Positions 7,964 through 18,445 of a DNA stretch of 35,938 nucleotides are shown here, one piece after another. Every line of letters begins with the position of its first letter. Position 1 is the stretch's first letter. The DNA is from an uncultured beta proteobacterium (lineage in GTDB: Bacteria > Pseudomonadota > Gammaproteobacteria > Burkholderiales > Burkholderiaceae_C), in assembly GCA_903920695.1 (NCBI GenBank), contig CAIXNB010000084.1, positions 1 through 35,938 of the forward strand, in the 5' to 3' direction. The translations under genes were made by a program, and so were the position numbers. The notes under the pieces are model-generated. The model did not search any database and had not been told where the DNA came from. It was given only the letters and a program-made list of their open reading frames with translations.

Positions 7964-8704
7964 ATGGAATTCCTGTCAGACCCCAACACCTGGATTGCGT
8001 TCTTCATGCTGGCAGCACTGGAAATTGTACTCGGCATCGACAACATCATCTTCCTGAGCATTCTGGTCGGACACCTGCCGGATCAACAGCGCGATCTGGC
8101 ACGGCGTCTGGGCTTGCTGTTCGCGATGGCCTCGCGCATTGCGCTGCTGTTCAGCCTGGCCTGGGTCATGACGCTGACCGACCCGCTGTTCACGGTCATC
8201 GGCAACGAGATCAGCGGGCGCGACCTGATCTTGCTCGGTGGCGGCGTCTTCCTGCTGTACAAGGCCTCGCACGAAATCTTTCTCGAAGTCGAAGCACACC
8301 CAAGCAAAGAGGCCAGCGCCGGCGTCGATGCAGTCAAGACCGGTGCGGCCATGTTCTGGCGCACGATTGTGCAGATCGGCGTCGTTGACATCGTTTTTTC
8401 GCTCGATTCCGTCATCACCGCCGTCGGCATGGTGGACCACATCAGTGTAATGGTGGCGGCCGTGGTGGCATCGGTGGCGGTGATGATGCTAGCGGCAAAG
8501 GCGATTGGCGACTTCGTTGACCGCCACCCTTCCATCAAGGTGCTGGCGCTGTCCTTCCTGACCATGGTCGGCACGCTGCTGGTGGCCGAAGCCTTTGACG
8601 TGCATGTGCCCAAAGCCTACGTCTATGTGGCGATGCTGTTCTCGCTGACGGTCGAGTCGCTCAACATCCGGGCACGCAGCAAGCGCGCGGCGCTGCAGCA
8701 CTAA
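7964..8704 (+). CDS. TerC family integral membrane protein
   Basis: The 246-residue product matches the TerC/YgdQ family of polytopic membrane proteins, several of which export metal ions such as manganese. The family's acidic membrane motifs are visible: EIVLGIDNIIFLSIL near residues 20-34 and DIVFSLDSVITAVG near 143-156, which are internal repeats of each other. About seven membrane segments are expected. It ends 13 bp before the 3' end of the convergent modA-like gene. The ion handled here is not determined; the metal-oxyanion neighbours do not prove a link. Confidence 0.9.
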   Translation: MEFLSDPNTWIAFFMLAALEIVLGIDNIIFLSILVGHLPDQQRDLARRLGLLFAMASRIALLFSLAWVMTLTDPLFTVIGNEISGRDLILLGGGVFLLYKASHEIFLEVEAHPSKEASAGVDAVKTGAAMFWRTIVQIGVVDIVFSLDSVITAVGMVDHISVMVAAVVASVAVMMLAAKAIGDFVDRHPSIKVLALSFLTMVGTLLVAEAFDVHVPKAYVYVAMLFSLTVESLNIRARSKRAALQH

Positions 8705-8717
8705 AAACTTGTCGGTC

Positions 8718-9560
8718 TTAGGGCGGCGCAAAACCAAAACGACCAAACACCTGCTGCGCCGGCGCTGCCAGCAGAGCTTGGGCAAAGGCAGCCGCCGGCG
8801 CTGGGGCATCGGCGCGCAGCGTCAGACCATAGGCCGCCGCCACCTGCAATTCAGGCGGCACCTGCACTACGCGCAGGCGCGGCACCTCTTTTTGTGCCGC
8901 CACGGCATTGGTGCAATAGGTCAGGAAGACGTCGGCCCGGCCCTGGTCCATGAGCCAGCCATAGGCGCTGATACCGTCGGGCGGCTTCGGTGAATCGGCG
9001 GCGCCGGCCAGCTTGAGCGTCTTGGCATCGAGCGTGGCGTAGGCGCCGGCATGAACCGCATCGGTCTTGCGGAACAGTGCCCAGGTGTAGTCACCCGACG
9101 GGTCTGATTTGGGCGTCGAAGAAGCAACGCGAACCTGCGGACTCAGCAGCGTGTCGAGCAGCGTCGCCGGCCTGGCATCGATCTTGTCGCTGGTCAGAGC
9201 GCACAGGCCGTTGCGCACGAACGTGACAGGCGCTTGCCAGCCGCCGCGCTGCGCCAGGCGCTGCGGATGCTCGGTATCAGCCGAGGCGAACAACTGCGCC
9301 GCTTCGCCTTTCTCGATGCGCTCTCGCAGCAGGCCCGAAGGCCCATAGGTCAGATTGACCTTCTGGCCGGTGCGCGCCTCGTAGTCGCTGGCAATGGCAT
9401 TGAGCGCGCTGCGCAGACTGCCTGCAGCATAAACCTGAAGCGCTGCGGCGGGCGCAGCAGCCAGCGCTGGCGCTTTGTCGACACTGGCGCAGCCGGCCAG
9501 TGCCAGCACTGTCGCCAGTGCAACGTTGGTGTAGGAAACAGGGCGCATGCTGTGACTCAT
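8718..9560 (-). CDS. ModA-like oxyanion-binding lipoprotein at the end of the tup operon
   Basis: The 280-residue substrate-binding protein is related to ModA (LQVYAAGSLRSALNAIASDYEARTG, LTYGPSGLLRERIEKGEAAQLFASAD). It carries a lipobox LAGC with the acylated cysteine at residue 24, so it should be anchored to a membrane instead of free in the periplasm. Its ATG overlaps the TGA of tupA (ATGA), placing it as the fourth gene of the tungstate operon. A second start at 9548 (MRPVSY) would shorten the signal by four residues. It may give the TupBC permease a second specificity or scavenge another oxyanion. Ligand unknown; the family range includes molybdate, tungstate and, in distant members, other anions. 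Confidence 0.85.
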   Translation of the reverse strand: MSHSMRPVSYTNVALATVLALAGCASVDKAPALAAAPAAALQVYAAGSLRSALNAIASDYEARTGQKVNLTYGPSGLLRERIEKGEAAQLFASADTEHPQRLAQRGGWQAPVTFVRNGLCALTSDKIDARPATLLDTLLSPQVRVASSTPKSDPSGDYTWALFRKTDAVHAGAYATLDAKTLKLAGAADSPKPPDGISAYGWLMDQGRADVFLTYCTNAVAAQKEVPRLRVVQVPPELQVAAAYGLTLRADAPAPAAAFAQALLAAPAQQVFGRFGFAPP

Positions 9561-10384
9561 TTGCCAGCGTTTGGGAAGAACACCGATTCGCCACCGATCT
9601 TGTAGCCGGCGATCACGGCCTGACCCGGCGCCGTCACCAGCCAGTCAATGAACTTCTGGCCCTCGGCCACCTTCACGTGCGGGTGCTTGGCCGGGTTCAC
9701 CAGCATCACACCGTACTGGTTGAAGAGGCGCTTGTCGCCTTCGACCAGCACCGCCAGGTCGCCACGGTTCTTGAAGTTGAGCCAAGTGCCGCGATCAGCC
9801 AGCAGGTAGGCGCCGCTGCTCGACGCAATGTTCAGGGCCGGGCCCATGCCGCAGCCGCATTCCTTGTAGCCCGTGCCCTTCTTGTCGGCCAGTTGCGCTA
9901 TGGCCCAGAAACGCAACTCGGCAGCGTGTGTGCCGCTCTTGTCGCCGCGCGAGATGAAGGCGGCGTTGCCGGCGGAGAGTTTCTTGAGCGCTTCCACGAT
10001 GTCATTGCCTTTGGTTTTTGCCGGGTCAGCAGCCGGGCCGATCAGGACAAAGTCGTTGTACATGACCGGGAAACGCTTGACGGCAAAGCCCTCGGCGACG
10101 ATTTTTTCTTCGGCCACCTGGTCGTGCACGAATAGCACATCGGCGTCACCGCGTCGACCCATGTCGATGGCCTGCCCTGTGCCCAGGGCCACCACTTTGA
10201 CGTCGATGCCACTGGCTTTCTTGAACTCGGGCAGCAGGTAGGCGAACAAGCCGGACTGCTCGGTCGAAGTGGTCGACGCCACCACAATGGACTGGCTTTG
10301 CGCCGCCGCCGAGGCCAGCAACAACGTGGCGGCAAGCGCCGACGGCAAGAGCGCCAGTGGCGCGAAGGATTTGAAAAATTTCAT
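9557..10384 (-). CDS. tupA: Tungstate ABC transporter, periplasmic binding protein
   Basis: TupA captures tungstate with very high selectivity over molybdate. The 275-residue product has a signal peptide (about 30 residues) and the signature motifs of the family: TTSTEQSGL at 38-46, GTGQAIDMGRRGDADVLFVHD near 68-88, and RGDKSGTH at 146-153. A CGCG segment lies near residue 177. It overlaps tupC at its start and the modA-like gene at its end by 4 bp each. A tungsten importer makes sense near the tungsten-type AOR at the left end of the window. Confidence 0.93.
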   Translation of the reverse strand: MKFFKSFAPLALLPSALAATLLLASAAAQSQSIVVASTTSTEQSGLFAYLLPEFKKASGIDVKVVALGTGQAIDMGRRGDADVLFVHDQVAEEKIVAEGFAVKRFPVMYNDFVLIGPAADPAKTKGNDIVEALKKLSAGNAAFISRGDKSGTHAAELRFWAIAQLADKKGTGYKECGCGMGPALNIASSSGAYLLADRGTWLNFKNRGDLAVLVEGDKRLFNQYGVMLVNPAKHPHVKVAEGQKFIDWLVTAPGQAVIAGYKIGGESVFFPNAGK

Positions 10385-11109
10385 ACAAGCTCTCCGTTAA
10401 CAAACAATTGGGCCGCCGGGTACTGCCTTTGCAGCAGTGCGTCATCGAAAAAATCAGCGACCGGCAGATCAGCCAGCACGCGGCCTTGTTCCAGATAAAT
10501 GACGCGGCTCGCCAGACGCTTGACCTGGCCCAGGTTGTGGCTGGCGAAGACCAGCGTCATGGCTGCGCTGTCAGCGGGTGAATTAGAAAATTCACCAATC
10601 AGGGCCTCGACTTCGCGCTTGGCATGCGGGTCCAGACTGGCCGTGGGCTCATCGAGCAGCAGCACCTCGGGCGCCAGCGCCCAAGCGCGCGCCAGGGCCA
10701 CGCGCTGTTGCTGGCCGCCCGAGAGCTTGCGCGCGTTGCGCTGCGCCAGCGCGGCCAACCCGACCCGCTCCAGCGCCGCCAGCGCGCCCCGTCGAGCCTC
10801 ACGCCAGGCGGCACCGCGCAGCCAGAGCCCGAGCGCGATATTGCTCTGCACCGACAGGCGCAGCAGATGCGGACGTTGAAACAGCATGGCTTGGCGCGCC
10901 GCCGGTGCGCTCTGCACTTGCCCCGCCGTGGCTTGGGCCAAGCCGTGCAGCAGGCGCAGCAGTGTGCTCTTGCCGCAGCCATTGGCCCCGACCAGCGCGA
11001 CGCGCTCGCCCGGCGCAATCGTCAGCGTTACCTCGCTGAGCGCCTGCACGGCGCTGCCGACCGGCCCGAAATGCACGCTGGCGCCACTCAGGCGAAATAC
11101 CGGCTTCAA
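10381..11109 (-). CDS. tupC: Tungstate ABC transporter, ATP-binding subunit
   Basis: This is the ATPase of the tungstate importer, 242 residues. Walker A GANGCGKST is at residues 41-49, signature LSGGQQQR at 129-136 and Walker B LLLDEPTASLD at 150-160. It lacks the C-terminal Mop domain seen in ModC, as is usual for TupC. Start and stop both overlap the neighbouring tup genes by four bases, indicating translational coupling. The gene order is tupB-tupC-tupA, not the more commonly described tupABC. Confidence 0.92.
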   Translation of the reverse strand: MKPVFRLSGASVHFGPVGSAVQALSEVTLTIAPGERVALVGANGCGKSTLLRLLHGLAQATAGQVQSAPAARQAMLFQRPHLLRLSVQSNIALGLWLRGAAWREARRGALAALERVGLAALAQRNARKLSGGQQQRVALARAWALAPEVLLLDEPTASLDPHAKREVEALIGEFSNSPADSAAMTLVFASHNLGQVKRLASRVIYLEQGRVLADLPVADFFDDALLQRQYPAAQLFVNGELV

Positions 11110-11882
11110 GAAGACGCCTCCAGCACGCGGGTCGCCACTTCATGCGCGCCATCGCGCACAGCATGTGATCGGCCTTCGCCCGACTCGGAGCGCTCGCGCC
11201 AGCGGCGCACCAGCGAAATCAAAACGTTGAGCAACAGCACCACACCGAGCAGGATCAGGCCCAGGCCCAGTGCCAGCGGCAGATCGCCTTTCGAGGTCTC
11301 GAGCGCAATGGCGGTGGTCATGACGCGGGTGAAGCCGTCGATGTTGCCGCCAACAATCATCACGGCACCGACTTCCGAAATGGCACGCCCGAAGGACGCA
11401 ATCACCACCGTGAGCAGCGCATAGCGCTCATCCCAGGCCAACAACAGGCTGCACATGAGCGGCTGCGCGCCGAGCGAGCGCAACTGCTCGCCATGCATAT
11501 TTCCAGCGTCCTCCACCGCCTGGCGCGTCAGCGCCGCGACCACCGGCAGCACCAGCACGGCCTGCGCCAGCACCATGGCCTTGAATGAGAAGAGCCAGCC
11601 CAAAAAACCGAGCGGTCCACCGCGTGATAGCAGCAAGTAGATGACCAGGCCCACCACCACCGAGGGCACGGCCAGAAAGGTGTTGAGCAGCGTCAACAGC
11701 GCGCCGCGCCCGGCAAAACGCGCCACGCCGAGCCAGGCCCCGAGCACGAGCCCGATGGCGCAAGCAATGGCGCAGGCTGTGGCGCTGACCGACAAGGAAC
11801 GGCCCGCAATCGCGAGCAGGCCGGGGTCGAGGGAAACGATGAGTTGCAGCGCGGTGGTCGCACTGGCAGTGAAAGAGCTCAT
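11106..11882 (-). CDS. tupB: Tungstate ABC transporter, inner-membrane permease
   Basis: TupB is the channel subunit of the tungstate importer, 258 residues with about five to six membrane segments. The motifs FLAVPSVVVGLVIYLLLSRGGPLG and SFGRAISEVGAVMIVGGNIDGFTRVMTTAIALET are typical of TupB/WtpB and distinguish it from ModB. The C-terminal about 30 residues are charged and hydrophilic. First gene of the operon; its start at 11882 lies 60 bp from the divergent ModE-type regulator gene. The RBS is weak by eye. Confidence 0.92.
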   Translation of the reverse strand: MSSFTASATTALQLIVSLDPGLLAIAGRSLSVSATACAIACAIGLVLGAWLGVARFAGRGALLTLLNTFLAVPSVVVGLVIYLLLSRGGPLGFLGWLFSFKAMVLAQAVLVLPVVAALTRQAVEDAGNMHGEQLRSLGAQPLMCSLLLAWDERYALLTVVIASFGRAISEVGAVMIVGGNIDGFTRVMTTAIALETSKGDLPLALGLGLILLGVVLLLNVLISLVRRWRERSESGEGRSHAVRDGAHEVATRVLEASS

Positions 11883-11901
11883 AAATCGGAATTATTTGAG
11901 G

Positions 11902-11933
11902 TATCGTAGCCAACATACAAATGACCTGCGATA
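11902..11933. promoter_or_regulatory. Inverted half-sites TATCGTA/TGCGATA in the tupB-regulator divergent promoter
   Basis: TATCGTA (11902-11908) and TGCGATA (11927-11933) are inverted copies matching at 6 of 7 positions, with centres 25 bp apart in a 60-bp divergent intergenic region. This is where a ModE-type dimeric regulator encoded next door would be expected to bind. No experimental or comparative support can be given from one sequence. Confidence 0.35.
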
Positions 11934-11942
11934 TGAAACCCT

Positions 11943-13058
11943 GTGCATAGGCTTCAATTCCACTACACACTCTCGCGCGACGCCAGCCCGGCGCTGGTGC
12001 GCAACCCGCTGATCGATTTGCTGCAAGCCGTCAGCTCGCAGGGCTCGATCTCAGCCGGCGCGCGCGCACTGGGACTGTCCTACCGCCATGTCTGGGGCGC
12101 GCTCAAGCGCTGGGAAAACGAACTCGGTAACGAACTGGTGGTGTGGGAGAAAGGCCAATCGGCGCGCCTGACCGAGTTCGGCGCCAAGCTGCTGTGGGCC
12201 GAGCGCCAGGCGCAGGCACGGCTGGCGCCGCAAATCGAGGCCCTGCGCAGCGACCTGGAGCGCGTCTTCGCCGTCGCCTTCGACGAGAACGCCCACGTGG
12301 TCACGCTCTACGCCAGCCACGACGACGCCTTGCTGGCCTTGCGCGAGGAGGCGCGAGGCCTTGATGCGAGCAGCGCCAACGCGCAACTGCATCTGGACAT
12401 CCGCTTTTGCGGCAGCGTCGACGCCATCCGCGGCCTCAACGAAGGGCGCTGCGTCATGGCCGGCTTTCACACGCTGCAGCAGCCAGCACCGGGTTCGCTG
12501 GCCGAGCGCACTTACAAGCCGCTGCTGCAACCCGGCTTGCACAAAATCATCGGCTTTGCCGAGCGCACCCAGGGTCTGATGGTGGCGCCGGGCAATCCGC
12601 TGCGCCTGTGCAGGCTGGCCGACCTCGCAGGCGGCGCGGCGCGCTTTATCAACCGGAGCATGGGCACCGGCACGCGCGTCGTGCTTGACGAACTGCTGGC
12701 GCAACAAGGCCTGTCTGCGAGCGCGATTCGCGGCTACGAGCAGACCGAGCCGTCGCACACCGCCGCCGCGCACGCCGTCGCATCCGGTGCGGCGGATGCG
12801 GCGCTCGGCATTGAAATTGCCGCGCGCGCGCAAGGCCTGGATTTCGTGCCGCTGGTGCAGGAGAGCTACCACCTGGTGTGCCTCAAGTCGGCGCTGGCGG
12901 AACCGGCGATTGCCGCCCTGCTGACCTTGTTGCAAAGTCCGCGCTGGCAACACACGCTGGCCAGCATGGCCGGCTACACGCCGCACCACAGCGGCGAGGT
13001 CCAGTCGATGCGCCAGGTCCTGCCGTGGTGGAATTTTCCGCAGCAAAAAAAGCACTGA
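11943..13058 (+). CDS. One-component regulator: ModE-type HTH fused to a periplasmic-binding-protein-like domain
   Basis: The 371-residue protein begins with a winged HTH of the ModE type (LLQAVSSQGSISAGARALGLSYRHVWGALKRWE, about residues 26-58, then LTEFGAKLLWAERQAQ). From about residue 120 it carries a PBP-like domain (PF12727 type), visible as FINRSMGTGTRVVLDELL and ASGAADAALGIEIAARAQGLDFVPL. ModE itself uses C-terminal Mop domains to bind oxyanion; here the sensor is replaced by a binding-protein fold. Start is GTG at 11943. It is divergent from tupB across 60 bp, so tungstate- or molybdate-responsive control of the tup operon, and possibly of aor, is the natural inference. No signal peptide; cytoplasmic. 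Confidence 0.9.
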   Translation: MHRLQFHYTLSRDASPALVRNPLIDLLQAVSSQGSISAGARALGLSYRHVWGALKRWENELGNELVVWEKGQSARLTEFGAKLLWAERQAQARLAPQIEALRSDLERVFAVAFDENAHVVTLYASHDDALLALREEARGLDASSANAQLHLDIRFCGSVDAIRGLNEGRCVMAGFHTLQQPAPGSLAERTYKPLLQPGLHKIIGFAERTQGLMVAPGNPLRLCRLADLAGGAARFINRSMGTGTRVVLDELLAQQGLSASAIRGYEQTEPSHTAAAHAVASGAADAALGIEIAARAQGLDFVPLVQESYHLVCLKSALAEPAIAALLTLLQSPRWQHTLASMAGYTPHHSGEVQSMRQVLPWWNFPQQKKH

Positions 13059-13236
13059 GGTCGGACTGAATCAAGCCTCTAGAATCAGCGTATACCCTAG
13101 GTTAAAAAAAACGTGATTTGGAAATTTTCCGGCTCACAACGGGTTACGCTCTAAGGATCATAACCGCCAGACTGCCATTTCTTTACAAGGAACGGGCAAG
13201 CGGCGGTTTTGTCCACACACCCTTGATGGAGACACC
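13059..13236 (+). promoter_or_regulatory. Upstream region of the TRAP transporter genes
   Basis: This 178-bp gap lies after the ModE-like regulator gene. It contains the sequence TATACCCTAGGTTA (13091-13104), with a CCTAGG core, followed by an A8 run. This is one of several CTAGG-containing intergenic sites in the window. GGAGA precedes the ATG at 13237. I could not fix a promoter with confidence. Confidence 0.3.
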
Positions 13237-13845
13237 ATGCATGCGCTACTGAAATTCTCGAAGGCGGTCGACTGGCTTAACACGCAGATCGGCAAATATG
13301 TGATCTGGCTGATTCTGGGTTCCACCATCATCAGCGCCGTCAATGCTGCGGTACGCAAAATCTTCAATGTCAGCTCCAACGCCTATCTGGAAGTGCAGTG
13401 GTACCTGTTTGCAGCGGCCTTTCTGCTGGCCTCGGCCTACACGCTGCTCAACGGTGAACACGTCAAGATCGACGTCATCTACAGCCGCTGGTCGAAACGC
13501 GCGCAGACCTGGATCGATGTGTTTGGCTTTACTTTCTTTCTGCTGCCGTTTTGCGCCACCATCCTGTGGTTTGGCATTCCCTTCTTTCTCAAGGGCTACC
13601 ACTCCGGCGAAGTTTCATCGAACGCGGGTGGCCTGATCCTGTGGCCGGTCTACGCCATGATGCCGTTGGGCTTTACCCTGCTGCTGCTGCAGGGCTTGTC
13701 CGAGTTGATCAAGCGCGTGGCGTTTCTGATGGGCCTGATTGAGGACCCTACGCACAAAAAGATCGAGAAGACCGCCGAAGAAGAGCTGGCCGAAGCGATT
13801 CAGAAACTGGCTGAAGAAAAAGCCGCCAAAGCCAACGCGGCCTGA
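13237..13845 (+). CDS. TRAP transporter small permease subunit
   Basis: This is the four-helix small membrane subunit (DctQ-like) of a tripartite ATP-independent periplasmic transporter, 202 residues. It fits the FcbT2 (mannitol/chloroaromatic) branch: NAYLEVQWYLFAAAFLLASAYTLLNGEHVKID is diagnostic. The last about 35 residues are charged and probably helical (EEELAEAIQKLAEEKAAK), longer than in typical DctQ. The large subunit follows after 14 bp. No DctP-type binding protein gene is adjacent, so it must be encoded elsewhere or be shared. RBS GGAGACACC precedes ATG. Confidence 0.9.
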   Translation: MHALLKFSKAVDWLNTQIGKYVIWLILGSTIISAVNAAVRKIFNVSSNAYLEVQWYLFAAAFLLASAYTLLNGEHVKIDVIYSRWSKRAQTWIDVFGFTFFLLPFCATILWFGIPFFLKGYHSGEVSSNAGGLILWPVYAMMPLGFTLLLLQGLSELIKRVAFLMGLIEDPTHKKIEKTAEEELAEAIQKLAEEKAAKANAA

Positions 13846-13859
13846 CCCGGGAGACACTG

Positions 13860-15635
13860 ATGCAATTTCTCGCTACCAACATCGCCCCCATCATGTTCGG
13901 GGGACTGATCGTCTTTCTGCTGCTGGGTTTCCCGGTGGCTTTCAGCCTGGGCGCCTGCGGCCTGTTCTTTGGCTTCGTCGGCGTCGAACTCGGTCTCTTG
14001 CCCGAAGCGCTGCTGCAGGCGTTGCCGCTGCGCATTTTCGGCATCATGAAGAACGACACGCTGCTGGCCATCCCCTTCTTTACCTTGATGGGCTTGATCC
14101 TGGAGCGCAGCGGCATGGCCGAGGATCTGCTCGACACCATCGGCCAGTTGTTCGGGCCGCTGCGTGGCGGTCTGGCCTTTGCCGTGATCTTTGTCGGCGC
14201 CCTGCTGGCGGCCACCACCGGCGTCGTGGCGGCATCGGTGATCTCGATGGGCCTGATCTCGCTGCCCATCATGCTGCGCTACGGCTATGACCGGCGCGTC
14301 GCCTCCGGCGTGATTGCGGCCTCGGGCACGCTGGCCCAGATCATTCCGCCCTCGCTGGTGCTGATCATTCTGGCCGACCAGCTTGGCCGCAGCGTCGGTG
14401 AAATGTACAAGGGCGCCTTCATTCCGGGCTTTGCCCTGACCGGCTTCTACATTGGCTACGTCGTGCTGCTGACTTTCATTCGGCCGAACTGGGTGCCAGC
14501 CCTGCCGCTCGAAGCGCGCACCATCCGCGAAGACAATGGCAAGAGCGGCCTGCGCTCCTTGCTGCTGCTGACCATCATCTCGACCAGTCTCGCGGTCTAC
14601 CTCGGCAAGCACTACGCCCAGGTGACGAGTTGGGTCACCGGCAACCCGGCGCTGATCGAGCCGCCGACCGACGAAACGATTGTGGTGTCGCTGTGCGCCG
14701 GCGTCATCCTGGCCTTTGTCATCGCACTGATCAACAAGGTGACACGCCTGGGCCTGCTCTCGCGCATGGCTGAGCGCGTGACCTTTGTGCTGATCCCGCC
14801 GCTGCTTCTGATCTTCCTCGTGCTGGGCACGATTTTCCTCGGCGTGGCAACCCCGACCGAGGGCGGCGCCATGGGTGCAATGGGCGCCCTGATCATGGCC
14901 TGGAGCCGCGGCCGCCTGAGCCTGAAACTGCTCAAGCAGGCCTTGAACTCAACCACCAAGCTGTCGAGTTTCGTGGTCTTCATCCTGGTCGGCTCGACCG
15001 TCTTCAGCCTGGTGTTCCAGGGTGTCGATGGTTCGCGCTGGGTCGAGCATTTGCTGACCTCGGTGCCCGGCGGCCAGGTCGGCTTCCTGATCGTGGTCAA
15101 TCTGCTGATCTTCTTCCTGGCCTTCTTCCTCGACTTCTTCGAGCTTTCGTTCATCGTCGTGCCGCTGGTGGCGCCGGTGGCCGACAAGATCGGCATCGAC
15201 CTGATCTGGTTCGGCGTGCTGCTGGGCGTGAACATGCAGACCTCCTTCATGCACCCGCCGTTCGGCTTCGCCCTGTTCTTCCTGCGCAGCGTGGCACCGA
15301 GCCGCGAGTACACCGACAAGCTGACCAAGAAACTGATTGCACCGGTCACCACCATGCAGATCTACTGGGGCGCCGTACCCTTCGTGATCATCCAGATCAT
15401 CATGGTCGGCCTGATCATCGCCTTCCCCGCCATCGTCTCCAGCGGCTTAGACAAGACCGAGAAAGTCGATCTCGACAAGGTCACGCTGGAAGTGCAGGTC
15501 GAAGCACCCAAGGCCACCGCATCGGAGCCCAGCATGGGCGAACTCGCTGCGCCGGGCAGCGATGAGAAACCGTCCGATGAAGACCCGATGAAGGCGATGC
15601 AGGACTCAATGGACAAGGACAAAACCAAAAAATGA
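13860..15635 (+). CDS. TRAP transporter large permease subunit, extended form
   Basis: This is the DctM/FcbT3-like transport subunit that couples substrate entry to the sodium or proton gradient. At 591 residues it exceeds the usual about 430, with an enlarged central loop and a hydrophilic C-terminal tail of about 65 residues rich in Lys, Glu and Asp (GSDEKPSDEDPMKAMQDSMD). Family motifs include LLGFPVAFSLGACGLFFG, ATTGVVAASVISMGLISLPIM, GTLAQIIPPSLVLIILAD and the second-half ATPTEGGAMGAMGAL. The length matches the mannitol/chloroaromatic TRAP group. It is followed by a 124-bp gap before the cation ATPase. Substrate not predictable. Confidence 0.9.
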   Translation: MQFLATNIAPIMFGGLIVFLLLGFPVAFSLGACGLFFGFVGVELGLLPEALLQALPLRIFGIMKNDTLLAIPFFTLMGLILERSGMAEDLLDTIGQLFGPLRGGLAFAVIFVGALLAATTGVVAASVISMGLISLPIMLRYGYDRRVASGVIAASGTLAQIIPPSLVLIILADQLGRSVGEMYKGAFIPGFALTGFYIGYVVLLTFIRPNWVPALPLEARTIREDNGKSGLRSLLLLTIISTSLAVYLGKHYAQVTSWVTGNPALIEPPTDETIVVSLCAGVILAFVIALINKVTRLGLLSRMAERVTFVLIPPLLLIFLVLGTIFLGVATPTEGGAMGAMGALIMAWSRGRLSLKLLKQALNSTTKLSSFVVFILVGSTVFSLVFQGVDGSRWVEHLLTSVPGGQVGFLIVVNLLIFFLAFFLDFFELSFIVVPLVAPVADKIGIDLIWFGVLLGVNMQTSFMHPPFGFALFFLRSVAPSREYTDKLTKKLIAPVTTMQIYWGAVPFVIIQIIMVGLIIAFPAIVSSGLDKTEKVDLDKVTLEVQVEAPKATASEPSMGELAAPGSDEKPSDEDPMKAMQDSMDKDKTKK

Positions 15636-15638
15636 TGC

Positions 15639-15669
15639 GGCGAAGGCGGCCGGTTGGCCGCTTCGTCGG
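15639..15669 (+). terminator. Hairpin after the TRAP genes, possible terminator
   Basis: GGCGAAGGCGGCC (15639-15651) pairs imperfectly with GGCCGCTTCGTCGG (15656-15669) around GGTT, directly after the large-subunit stop. The stem is GC-rich but there is no T-tract, so intrinsic termination would be weak. It may instead protect the 3' end of the mRNA. Confidence 0.4.
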
Positions 15670-15759
15670 TAATCGGTCCTCAAACCAGTAAAGCTTGAGT
15701 CAAATCAAAATTCGCTGGTGATTAATCGATTCAATGAAGGCCTGACAGGGAGGGCTTCA

Positions 15760-18438
<2,679 letters not shown>

Positions 18439-18445
18439 ACTCAGA

